A stretch of 64,000 nt of DNA from Paenirhizobium daejeonense. GTDB taxonomy: Bacteria; Pseudomonadota; Alphaproteobacteria; Rhizobiales; Rhizobiaceae. A program made the position numbers and the translations under genes. Below the pieces are notes generated by a model, which was given only the letters and a program-made list of their open reading frames with translations, did not search any database and had not been told where the DNA came from. Positions 7,607-16,346 of the stretch are shown one piece after another (position 1 is the first letter of the stretch; every line of letters begins with the position of its first letter). Location of the stretch: assembly GCF_014280875.1 (NCBI RefSeq), contig NZ_JACLAL010000012.1:48418-112417 (forward strand), given 5' to 3'.

Positions 7607-8212
7607 ATGATTTCGATATCCCTTCCCCGCAAAGTGTTTCAGGGCGTGGCCAAGCGCAGCGACATGTTCCGCTTATTCGACCGGCACGCGAAGCGCCCAG
7701 ACCGTTTCGACGGTGATCAGTCCGGCACCTATGCCAGCGAATGGTTCGAGATCGACGAGACCTCCTACAGCTATATGCTCGACATCCTGCCACCCCTCTG
7801 GATGCGTGGGCCGATCTTCGCGATGCGCGAGTTCATGACCGGGTCCGTGACCTCAGTCTTCTACGTCATCCGGATCGACGGTGCTGCCCGCCACTTTCAC
7901 GCCTATTGCGACCTCTCCGATCCGAATTCCGTGGAGGTGATGCGCACGGCTATCGTCACGCGCGAGAGCCAACCGGTCCGGGCCATGAGCCGGGAAGAGC
8001 GCCTCGAACATATCTGGAGCACGACCGCGGACGACTATCGAGGCTATGCCGGGCCCCGCTGGCCAAAGCCGATGCAGGGTCATCGCACCATCATGCTCTA
8101 TGGCGGCAAGGAAGGCACCTTCCTCAAGCTTCTCGACACACTGACCGACGACGAGATCGCCGCCAAGCTGCCGGTGTATCTGCGCCACCTCCCCTCCACC
8201 TTGGCGGCCTGA
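7607..8212 (+). CDS. DUF1419 domain protein
   Basis: A 201-aa protein rich in aromatic residues (SEWFEIDETSYSYMLDILPP, RYAG-like PRWPKPMQGHRTIMLYGG). It resembles DUF1419 proteins found in this backbone cluster on rhizobial plasmids. The function is unknown and no catalytic motif is obvious. The ATG at 7607 follows AAAGGATC about seven bases upstream. It lies 73 bases after the DUF3991 gene and 86 before the methylase-helicase, on the same strand. Confidence 0.65.
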   Translation: MISISLPRKVFQGVAKRSDMFRLFDRHAKRPDRFDGDQSGTYASEWFEIDETSYSYMLDILPPLWMRGPIFAMREFMTGSVTSVFYVIRIDGAARHFHAYCDLSDPNSVEVMRTAIVTRESQPVRAMSREERLEHIWSTTADDYRGYAGPRWPKPMQGHRTIMLYGGKEGTFLKLLDTLTDDEIAAKLPVYLRHLPSTLAA

Positions 8213-8298
8213 GCCAGACCTATCCCCGCAAATCGGCGTGACAGCCGGTCGAGTTCTCGACCGGGCGATGGCGCACGCCTGCATCCAAGGAGTTCCAG

Positions 8299-11200
8299 AT
8301 GAGCAACGACCCTTTTTCACTTGATAATGCTGGTACCTTCGACTTGTTCGGCTCAAGCACGCTTTCATCAGGCCTCGGGCTCGGTGTTACTGACCTCAGT
8401 GGCTTCTCGCCGGATGCCGCCAACGACGACGATCCAGATCCCACTCCGCCCGCATCAGCCCCTGCCCTCCCCGTCTCTGCCACGCCTGTCCGACGGACAG
8501 GACATCGGACGAACTTCTATCTCGACGGTGACCGCGCGCTGGGCACCTCCTGGAAGGATCGCGCCCGCGCCAATGTTGCCGCGATCCTCGTCGCCGACGG
8601 CATTGCAAAGCAGGACCGCCCCGCAACACCGAAGGAGCAGGCGCAGCTAATCCGTTTCACCGGCTTTGGCGCCGGCGAGCTGGCCAACGGTATGTTTCGC
8701 CCTCCGGGTGAGGTCGATTTCCGGCAAGGTTGGGATCACCTCGGCTCTTTGCTCGAAACAGCGGTCTCTGAGGCGGACTATGCGTCGCTGGCGCGCTGTA
8801 CCCAGTATGCGCATTTCACGCCGGAGATCATCATCCGGGCGATGTGGGCGGGGATCGAAAAGCTCGGCTGGCGCGGCGGCCGTATTTTGGAACCGGGCAT
8901 CGGCACGGGCCTCTTTCCGGCCCTGATGCCCGAGCGCTATCGCGAAGCTGCCTACGTCACCGGGATCGAACTCGATCCAGTCACGGCCCGTATCGTTGGC
9001 CTGCTGCAGCCGAAGGCCCGGATCATCAACGGCGACTTTGCCCGCATCAATCTGGCACCGATCTACGATCTTACCATCGGCAATCCGCCCTTCTCCGATC
9101 GGACAGTTCGCTCGGACCGCGCCTATCGGGCGCTCGGTCTCCGGCTACATGATTATTTCATTGCCCGGTCGATCGATCTTCTAAAGCCCGGCGCGCTCGC
9201 AGCTTTCGTCACATCGCATGGTACGCTGGACAAGGCCGATACGACCGCCCGCGAGCATATCGCCAAGTCCGCCGACCTGATCGCGGCGATCCGCCTGCCA
9301 GAGGGCAGCTTTCGCCGCGACTCCGGCACTGACGTCGTCGTTGACATCCTGTTCTTCCCCAAGCGCAAGCTCGGCGAGCCGGAAGGCGATCAGATGTGGC
9401 TCGATGTCGATGCGGTCAGGCCGGCCACAGACGACGACGGTGCAATCCGCGTGAACAGATGGTTTGCCCGGCACCCCGATTTTGTTCTCGGCACCCACGC
9501 TCTGACCTCGGGGCCATTTGGCGAGACCTACACCTGCCAGCCGCGCGGTGATGAGGATCTTGAATCCGCCCTTGCTGCTGCTATCGAGCTGCTGCCCGCC
9601 AATCTATATGACGGCGAGCCGACGCCCATCGATATCGACCTGGAGGATGAACTCGGCGAGATCGTCGACCTGCCGCCGAAGGACGTGCGTGTCCGCGAGG
9701 GCAGCTTCTTTCTCGACCGTTCCAAGGGCCTGATGCAGATGCTCGATGGCGCGGCCGTGCCGGTTACCGTCCGCAAGGGCCGCGCCGGCGACGGGATCTC
9801 GGAAAAGCACGTCCGGATCATTTCGAAGCTGATCCCAATCCGCGAAGCCGTGCGCGAGGTCCTGAAGGCGCAGGAGACCGATCGTCCCTGGCGCGATCTT
9901 CAGGTCAGGTTGCGTATCGCCTGGTCGAGCTTTGTCCGCGACTTCGGTCCGATCAATCACACCACCGTCTCAATCCAGGAGGATGCCGAAACGGGCGAGG
10001 TCAGGGAGACCCACCGCCAGCCGAACCTTGCACCGTTTCGCGACGATCCGGATTGCTGGCTGGTCGCCTCGATCGAGGATTACGATCTTGAGACCGACAC
10101 GGCAAAGCCCGGTCCGATCTTTTCCGACCGCGTGATCGCGCCGCCTGCGGCGCCGACGATCACGTCGCCGGCAGATGCGCTTGCCGTCGTGCTGAATGAA
10201 CGCGGTCATGTCGATATCGACCATATCGCCGAGCTGCTCCATAGCGATCCAGCTGATGTGATCGACGAGTTGGGCGAAGCCATCTTCCGTGACCCGGCCG
10301 ATGGATCGTGGCAGACAGCCGACGGGTATCTTTCCGGCGCCGTCCGCACCAAGCTCGCCGCCGCACAGGCGGCAGCCGAGCTAGATCCGGGTTATCGGCG
10401 CAATGTCCGCGCCTTGATTGATGTCCAGCCGGCAGACCTTCGGCCCTCCGACATCACAGCTCGCCTCGGTGCGCCATGGATCCCGGCCGCCGATGTCGTC
10501 GCCTTCGTCAAAGAGAAGATGGAGGCGGACATCCGCATCCACCATATGCCGGAGCTCGGGTCCTGGACGGTGGAGGCGCGTCAGCTGGGCTATAGCGCCG
10601 CCGGGACATCGGAGTGGGGAACGAGCCGCCGCCATGCCGGCGATCTGCTCGCCGATGCGCTCAACAGCCGGGTCCCACAGATCTTCGATGTGTTCAGGGA
10701 CGTCGATGGCGAGCGCCGTGTCCTCAATGTCGTCGACACCGAAGCGGCGCGCGACAAGCTGCAGAGGATCAAACAGTCCTTTCAGGACTGGGTCTGGACC
10801 GATCCCGACCGCACTGATCGGTTGGCCCGCGACTATAACGACCGCTTCAACAATATCGCGCCGCGCAAATTCGACGGCTCCCACCTCAAACTTCCTGGCG
10901 CCTCTGGCGCCTTTGTTCTTTACGGCCACCAGAAACGCGGTATCTGGCGGATTATCGCCGATGGCTCGACCTATCTCGCCCATGCTGTCGGCGCCGGTAA
11001 GACGATGACCATGGCCGCGGCCATCATGGAGCAGCGCCGCCTCGGCCTGATTGCCAAGGCGATGCTGGTCGTCCCAGGCCATTGCCTGGCGCAGGCCGCG
11101 CGCGAATTCATGGCGCTCTATCCGAATGCCCGTATTCTCGTCGCCGACGAGACCAACTTTACCAAGGACAAGCGCGCCCGGTTCCTGTCGCGCGCGGCGA

Positions 11201-13407
11201 CCGCCACGTGGGACGCGATCATCATCACCCATTCCGCTTTCCGCTTCATCGCGGTTCCCTCCACCTTTGAACAGGCGATGATCCAGGACGAGTTGCAGCT
11301 CCATGAGGATCTGCTGACCAAAGTCGACAGCGAGGATCGCGTCTCGCGCAAGCGCCTCGAGCGGCTCAAGGAAGGTTTGCAAGAGCGTCTGGAGGGACTC
11401 GCCACTCGCAAGGACGACCTGCTGACCATCTCCGAGATCGGCATCGACCAGATCGTCGTCGACGAGGCGCAGGAGTTCCGAAAGCTTTCCTTCGCCACCA
11501 ACATGTCGACGCTGAAGGGCATCGATCCCAATGGGTCGCAGCGCGCCTGGGATCTCTACGTCAAATCCCGCTATATCGAGACACGCAATCCCGGCCGGGC
11601 GCTGGTCCTCGCCTCCGGTACGCCGATCACCAACACGCTCGGAGAAATGTTCTCGATCCAGCGCCTGCTCGGTCATGCCGCCCTTGCCGAGCGCGGGCTG
11701 CACGAGTTCGATGCCTGGGCCTCCTGCTTTGGCGATACGACGACAGAGCTCGAAATCCAGCCATCCGGCAAATACAAGCCGGTGAGCCGCTTCGCCTCCT
11801 TCGTCAATGTCCCCGAACTGATCGCCATGTTCCGGACCTTCGCCGATGTCGTTATGCCCGACGATCTCAGGCAATATGTGAAAGTTCCGAACCTCTCGAC
11901 CGGACGCCGACAGATCCTGACGGCCAAGCCGACGGCATTGTTCAAGACCTATCAGCAAATGCTTGATGGCCGGATCAAGGCGATCGAGAAGCGCGAGGGG
12001 CCGGCCAAACCCGGCGACGATATCCTGCTTTCCGTCATCACCGATGGACGCCATGCCGCGATCGACCTGCGCTTCGTCATGCCGGCAGCCGGCAATGAGG
12101 CGGACAACAAGCTCAATCTGCTGGTCCGCAATGCTCACCGGATCTGGAAGGAAACCGGCGAGGCCGTGTATCAGCGGCCTGACGGCAAGGAGTTTGATCT
12201 CCTGGGCGCCGCCCAGATGATCTTTTCCGATCTCGGCACGATCAATGTCGAGAAATCGCGTGGTTTCTCGGCCTATCGCTTTATCCGCGATGAGCTGATG
12301 CGGCTTGGCGTGCCCGCCGCGCAGATCGCGTTTATGCAGGACTATAAAAAGACCGAGGCCAAGCAGCGACTCTTCGGCGATGTCCGCGCCGGCAAGGTCC
12401 GCTTCCTGATCGGCTCGTCGGAGACGATGGGCACCGGCGTCAACGCCCAGCTTCGCCTGAAAGCGCTCCACCATCTCGATGTGCCATGGTTGCCATCGCA
12501 GATCGAACAGCGTGAGGGACGTATCGTCCGCCAGGGCAACCAGCATGAGGAGGTCGATATCTACGCCTACGCCACGGAAGGCTCGCTGGACGCCTCTATG
12601 TGGCAGAACAATGAGCGCAAGGCGCGATTCATTGCCGCCGCCCTTTCCGGCGACACGTCGATCCGGCGGCTGGAGGACATCGGCGAAGGAGCTGCCAACC
12701 AGTTCGCGATGGCCAAGGCCATCGCCTCCGGCGACGAGCGGCTGATGCAGAAGGCCGGACTGGAGTCCGACATCGCGAGGCTTGAACGATTGCGTGCTGC
12801 CCACGAAGACGATCAATATGCCGTTCGTCGGCAGATGCGTGATGCAGAGCGAGAGATCGAGGTCTCGACCCGGCGTATCGCCGAGATCGGCCAGGATATC
12901 GCGCGGCTTAAGCCGCCAGGCGGCGAGGCCTTCAGCATGACGGTGCTCGGCGAGAGCCATGCTGAGAGAAAGGAAGCGGGTCGCGCGCTGATGAACAAGA
13001 TCCTCACGCTTCTGCAGTTGCGGCAAGAGGGCGAGGTGCATCTGGGGACGATTGGTGGCTTCGACCTTGTCTATGAGGGTGAGCGCTTCGGCAAAGGCGA
13101 TGGTTATCGTTATGAGACGCTGCTTCACCGCACCGGCGCCGATTACGAAATCGATCTGGCGATCACCGTCACACCGCTCGGCGCCATATCACGCTTGGAA
13201 CACGCTCTCAGCGGCTTCTATGTGGAACAGAACCAGTATCGCCGGCGGCTTGAAGAGGCCGAGCGGCGATTGGTGTCATACCGGTCCCGAGACGGAGGCG
13301 CTTTCCCGTTCGCAGACGACCTCAAGGAAAAGCGGCTGAAGTTGCGGGCAATCGAGGCTCAGCTGGCGGAAGGTCTGGACAAGGACACCGTCGCGGCAGC
13401 TGCATAG
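8299..13407 (+). CDS. Giant N6-methylase/superfamily-2 helicase, DarB-like
   Basis: 1702 residues. A disordered leader (about 1-70) is followed by an adenine methyltransferase with SAM motif LEPGIGTGLF at 197-206 and catalytic NPPF at 262-265. A helicase follows: Walker A HAVGAGKT near 895, DEAQ near 1056, SGTPITNT near 1106 and motif VI REGRIVRQ near 1405. A coiled-coil-like tail ends the protein. The order matches phage P1 DarB, an anti-restriction protein injected with phage DNA, and large helicases common on rhizobial plasmids. A role protecting incoming plasmid DNA is inferred. ATG 8299 follows AAGGAG. It is the largest gene of the window. Confidence 0.85.
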   Translation: MSNDPFSLDNAGTFDLFGSSTLSSGLGLGVTDLSGFSPDAANDDDPDPTPPASAPALPVSATPVRRTGHRTNFYLDGDRALGTSWKDRARANVAAILVADGIAKQDRPATPKEQAQLIRFTGFGAGELANGMFRPPGEVDFRQGWDHLGSLLETAVSEADYASLARCTQYAHFTPEIIIRAMWAGIEKLGWRGGRILEPGIGTGLFPALMPERYREAAYVTGIELDPVTARIVGLLQPKARIINGDFARINLAPIYDLTIGNPPFSDRTVRSDRAYRALGLRLHDYFIARSIDLLKPGALAAFVTSHGTLDKADTTAREHIAKSADLIAAIRLPEGSFRRDSGTDVVVDILFFPKRKLGEPEGDQMWLDVDAVRPATDDDGAIRVNRWFARHPDFVLGTHALTSGPFGETYTCQPRGDEDLESALAAAIELLPANLYDGEPTPIDIDLEDELGEIVDLPPKDVRVREGSFFLDRSKGLMQMLDGAAVPVTVRKGRAGDGISEKHVRIISKLIPIREAVREVLKAQETDRPWRDLQVRLRIAWSSFVRDFGPINHTTVSIQEDAETGEVRETHRQPNLAPFRDDPDCWLVASIEDYDLETDTAKPGPIFSDRVIAPPAAPTITSPADALAVVLNERGHVDIDHIAELLHSDPADVIDELGEAIFRDPADGSWQTADGYLSGAVRTKLAAAQAAAELDPGYRRNVRALIDVQPADLRPSDITARLGAPWIPAADVVAFVKEKMEADIRIHHMPELGSWTVEARQLGYSAAGTSEWGTSRRHAGDLLADALNSRVPQIFDVFRDVDGERRVLNVVDTEAARDKLQRIKQSFQDWVWTDPDRTDRLARDYNDRFNNIAPRKFDGSHLKLPGASGAFVLYGHQKRGIWRIIADGSTYLAHAVGAGKTMTMAAAIMEQRRLGLIAKAMLVVPGHCLAQAAREFMALYPNARILVADETNFTKDKRARFLSRAATATWDAIIITHSAFRFIAVPSTFEQAMIQDELQLHEDLLTKVDSEDRVSRKRLERLKEGLQERLEGLATRKDDLLTISEIGIDQIVVDEAQEFRKLSFATNMSTLKGIDPNGSQRAWDLYVKSRYIETRNPGRALVLASGTPITNTLGEMFSIQRLLGHAALAERGLHEFDAWASCFGDTTTELEIQPSGKYKPVSRFASFVNVPELIAMFRTFADVVMPDDLRQYVKVPNLSTGRRQILTAKPTALFKTYQQMLDGRIKAIEKREGPAKPGDDILLSVITDGRHAAIDLRFVMPAAGNEADNKLNLLVRNAHRIWKETGEAVYQRPDGKEFDLLGAAQMIFSDLGTINVEKSRGFSAYRFIRDELMRLGVPAAQIAFMQDYKKTEAKQRLFGDVRAGKVRFLIGSSETMGTGVNAQLRLKALHHLDVPWLPSQIEQREGRIVRQGNQHEEVDIYAYATEGSLDASMWQNNERKARFIAAALSGDTSIRRLEDIGEGAANQFAMAKAIASGDERLMQKAGLESDIARLERLRAAHEDDQYAVRRQMRDAEREIEVSTRRIAEIGQDIARLKPPGGEAFSMTVLGESHAERKEAGRALMNKILTLLQLRQEGEVHLGTIGGFDLVYEGERFGKGDGYRYETLLHRTGADYEIDLAITVTPLGAISRLEHALSGFYVEQNQYRRRLEEAERRLVSYRSRDGGAFPFADDLKEKRLKLRAIEAQLAEGLDKDTVAAAA

Positions 13408-13543
13408 CTGCGTTGCACAATAAATGTTTTCCATTTGGTCAAAATCCGGGCATAGTGCCGCTAGCTGATGCACATGACGGTCACCTCCCAGTTCCGTCGC
13501 AGCAGCTGTTCCCCTCTGGAGGTTTTCGATCTCCACACTTCAT

Positions 13544-13575
13544 GGGCCGCGGCTTTTGCCGGCGGCCCTTTTTTT
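13544..13575 (+). terminator. Rho-independent terminator
   Basis: GC-rich inverted repeat (GGGCCG...CGGCCC with inner GGC/GCC and a TTTT loop) followed by seven T residues. It lies after the methylase-helicase and just before the end of the convergent NmrA-type gene. Confidence 0.8.
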
Positions 13576-13601
13576 GTTCTTCGTCGAGATCTAACCCAGC
13601 A

Positions 13602-14537
13602 TTATCTTTGGGAGCTCCACGTCAAGAAGGTCTCCGGCTTGAGGCCCTCCGTGCGCGCCTTCTCGATCAGCGGTCTGAGGGTGTCCGTGACGAACTCTTT
13701 CATTGTCGTAGGCAATGCCGGACGATCATCGCGGAACTTGACACGCCCATCGTTCAGAGCCGCCGCGGTGTTCTTATCATAGACCCACCGATCGAGCGTC
13801 CCGAACCTCTGCCGGAATACCGTTTCAACCTCACGGTCACTCGGATCAACGAAGCGATAATCCACCTCTCGACCGAGTGCGCGGCCGATCATCGCGGCGA
13901 TCTCCGTCATCGTGTAGTCGATGCCCAATTGCTTGACCGTCTGGTGATGGTCAGGTGGAGAGTCAAATTCCTTAGCCGCGAAATCCGCAAGGTCCGGAAT
14001 GGAAACCCAGGGCGCTTTGACGTCGGGGGCAAGCGTAAAGCCGATTCTGTCGTGCTGCGCGATCGCATCCGCCCATCTGGACAGGTCCTCCATGAACCAG
14101 CCACCTTGCAGGTGCACTAGATTGATGCCGCGTAACCGGTTGAGGATCTGATCCAGGATATAGAAGCCCTGGAAATGGCCGGTGTTTCCGCTGAGCTCGG
14201 ATCCCATGGCAGTCAGGCTTACGGCAAGTTTCACGGGGGAATCCCGAAGTGCGTCGAAAAAGCGAAGCGCTACAGCAGGGTAGTGCCCATGAAAATCTTC
14301 CGCCGCCCAAAGGGTTTTGACCATCAGGAACGCAGCGTCAGCGTCTTCGAAGAACCTGCCAAGCTCACCATCACCTGTGTCGAAGCTGCCAATGAACGTT
14401 TCCGCGCCTTTTGCGACAAGTGCATCGAGGGCAGGCCCTCCTCTCGATAGAGCTTTGACCGAATGGCCTTTGGCCAAGAGGTTCTCGGTCAGTCTGGCGC
14501 CGATCCTGCCGGTCGCACCAACCACAGCGATACGCAT
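13602..14537 (-). CDS. NmrA-type NAD(P)-binding oxidoreductase-like protein
   Basis: A 311-aa atypical short-chain dehydrogenase. The N-terminal Rossmann loop GATGRIGARL (residues 7-16) binds NAD(P). The catalytic YxxxK of classical SDRs is not evident, as in NmrA/HSCARG regulators and some quinone reductases. It is divergent from the AraC regulator at 14611, its probable controller. The pair lies between two terminators and interrupts the plasmid backbone genes, so it looks like cargo. Substrate unknown. Confidence 0.8.
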   Translation of the reverse strand: MRIAVVGATGRIGARLTENLLAKGHSVKALSRGGPALDALVAKGAETFIGSFDTGDGELGRFFEDADAAFLMVKTLWAAEDFHGHYPAVALRFFDALRDSPVKLAVSLTAMGSELSGNTGHFQGFYILDQILNRLRGINLVHLQGGWFMEDLSRWADAIAQHDRIGFTLAPDVKAPWVSIPDLADFAAKEFDSPPDHHQTVKQLGIDYTMTEIAAMIGRALGREVDYRFVDPSDREVETVFRQRFGTLDRWVYDKNTAAALNDGRVKFRDDRPALPTTMKEFVTDTLRPLIEKARTEGLKPETFLTWSSQR

Positions 14538-14610
14538 GGCTCATCTCCTACAGTTTGTTGAGCCGATTCTTAACGCATTGCTTCGTGGGCGAAAGTGGAG
14601 ATAATGCCAT

Positions 14611-15474
14611 ATGATCTCGAAATCAGGCCAACCTTCGATGAAGCCAACGTGCAGTACCGCCATCGATCTGAGCCTATCGCATGGGCCGGCGATGGCGTTC
14701 AGAGTGGACTTCGCCGATTATGAAGCCGAGGGGGTGCAGCACCAGCACCCGCAGGGTCAACTGATCCTGGCACTTCACGGCGCCGTGACGTGCACCGCGG
14801 AAAGCGGGGTCTGGATCGTTCCGCCCGACTGCGGGCTTTGGGTCCCCGGTGGCGTTCCTCACAGCAATCAGGTTACGCCTAATGCTCGTCTGACATACCT
14901 GTTCGTCGAGCCTGGCGCGGCCGCACTCCCAGCTGAATGCTGCACGCTTTCGGTATCGCCAATGCTTCGAGAGATGATCCATCGGGTGGCGGACCTATCG
15001 CACAGTGATGCTCCCGACGATCATGTCGAGCGCCTCGTGCGGGTCATGCTCGATGAACTCGCGTTGATGCCGCATGAGAGGCTGGAGCTGCCTGTGTCCA
15101 CTCATCCAAAGATCGCGTCGCTTGCTGCGGCTCTTTTGGCAGATCCGAGCGACCGGCGGACCCTCGGCCAATGGGCTGAGCATGTCGCCGTCAGTGAACG
15201 AACATTAAAACGACTTATGGTCGAAGAGACCGGATTGAGCTTCGGCCGTTGGCGGCGTCAGCTTCATCTCGTCATCGCGCTGCGGGAACTGGCGGGCGGC
15301 GCAACAGTCCAACAGGTGGCAGGCGACCTAGGGTATGAATCCACGACTGCCTTCATCGTCATGTTCAGGAAGGCGCTTGGCACCACGCCATCGCGTTACT
15401 TTGCCGATCGGCTCTTGAACGCTGAGCGCGCGTCTGGTTCAATCAAACATCCCGGATCTCCGATCGCGGCTTGA
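14611..15474 (+). CDS. AraC-family transcriptional regulator
   Basis: A 287-aa protein with an N-terminal cupin-like sensor (QHQHPQGQLILALHG; WVPGGVPHSN) and a C-terminal double helix-turn-helix from about residue 165 (LGQWAEHVAVSERTLKRL, then VQQVAGDLGYESTTAFIVMF). The domain order resembles NimR/YdeC-type AraC regulators. It is divergent from the NmrA-type gene with 73 bases between the starts, so it probably regulates that gene. The effector is unknown. Confidence 0.88.
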   Translation: MISKSGQPSMKPTCSTAIDLSLSHGPAMAFRVDFADYEAEGVQHQHPQGQLILALHGAVTCTAESGVWIVPPDCGLWVPGGVPHSNQVTPNARLTYLFVEPGAAALPAECCTLSVSPMLREMIHRVADLSHSDAPDDHVERLVRVMLDELALMPHERLELPVSTHPKIASLAAALLADPSDRRTLGQWAEHVAVSERTLKRLMVEETGLSFGRWRRQLHLVIALRELAGGATVQQVAGDLGYESTTAFIVMFRKALGTTPSRYFADRLLNAERASGSIKHPGSPIAA

Positions 15475-15576
15475 AATTGCTCTTCGTCAATAATATCTGA
15501 GCATTACTTCCCGATGAGACGATGTCCTGCTCGCTGCAATCGCCGCGGCGTTCGACATAGTTCCGGGATACACAAG

Positions 15577-15610
15577 AAGGCGCTCCCCTCACGGGTCGAG
15601 CGCCTTTTTT
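15577..15610 (+). terminator. Rho-independent terminator after araC-type gene
   Basis: AAGGCGCTC at 15577-15585 pairs with GAGCGCCTT at 15598-15606, running into a six-T stretch ending at 15610. It closes the AraC/NmrA cargo pair on the right. Confidence 0.85.
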
Positions 15611-15699
15611 GTGTCCGATGCGACTGCCAAAGAGGTGCTGCACCTTGACCGCGCCACCTTTGCGAATGAGATCTGCATTGAAAAACTTCGTGGGAACAT

Positions 15700-16017
15700 A
15701 TGCCATTTTTTCTCGTGACGCAGACATCGCTGGTCGAAGCTCAAGATGAGCAGGAGGCCGCTCAAAAGGGCGTCGACCGCCTCCGCTCCGGAGGGCAAGT
15801 CACCGTCGCGGTAAAATCGGACGAAACTACGGTCATGCACGTCGTTGTCGCCGCAGCCGTCGAAGAGCCTCTCCCAGTCTCGCCATCCGGGGCCGCTGAT
15901 CCACCGCGTGCTGCTACCGCTATCTCCGAAGCTGGTCCTGCTTCACCGGAAACCAGGAAGATGATCTTGAAGCGTATGCTCGCCGATGGTCTCGCCCTTC
16001 TCGGACGTCGAACCTAG
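15700..16017 (+). CDS. Hypothetical plasmid backbone protein
   Basis: 105 residues. The N-terminal half (FFLVTQTSLVEAQDEQEAAQKGVDRLRSGG, spread over residues 3-32) looks like a small alpha/beta domain with a strand VTVAVKSDETTVMHVVV. The middle is Pro/Ala-rich and the C-terminus is a basic helix. No family recognised. The start ATG at 15700 is the first in frame. Coding is supported by codon use like its neighbours and by its place in the backbone cluster. Confidence 0.5.
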   Translation: MPFFLVTQTSLVEAQDEQEAAQKGVDRLRSGGQVTVAVKSDETTVMHVVVAAAVEEPLPVSPSGAADPPRAATAISEAGPASPETRKMILKRMLADGLALLGRRT

Positions 16018-16346
16018 TCCTCTCCCCGAAGTATGCCTATCGCCAGCAATCTCCTCTCCGAGTGTCGGCTCGAATTGAGAAGTGAAGATTGAAAATGAAA
16101 AGCAGGAAGAATGAACCGGTCGCAGATCGGTCCTCCTGCCGACGTTGTCGCTCAACCGCCGCCTGCGTCATCCCGGCTGCTTGTCCTTCGCAGGGCTGTT
16201 AGCCCCGCTTGTCCTGCGCAGCAGGGATGCTCGGCCGCAGTTGCGGCAGTCCGGCCGCTCGGCGGTCCGGGAGATGTCTTCGAAGAAATGAAGACAGGAA
16301 GGGCTGGCAAGGCGCCGGTCCGGAACTCCCGGAAAGGACAAATACC
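16018..16346 (+). other. Long structured leader before the ParB-like gene
   Basis: 329 bases with no supportable ORF. They are GC-rich and full of short inverted repeats, for example CGGCCG...CGGCCG around 16232-16258 and GTCTTC...GAAGAC around 16277-16296, then a ribosome-binding stretch GGAAAGGAC just before ATG 16347. Similar leaders precede several other backbone genes here. Confidence 0.35.

Noticed and set aside
10381..13128. A 915-codon open frame on the minus strand inside the methylase-helicase gene
   Set aside because: It mirrors the coding frame of a high-GC gene with intact helicase motifs on the plus strand; its translation has no recognisable domain.
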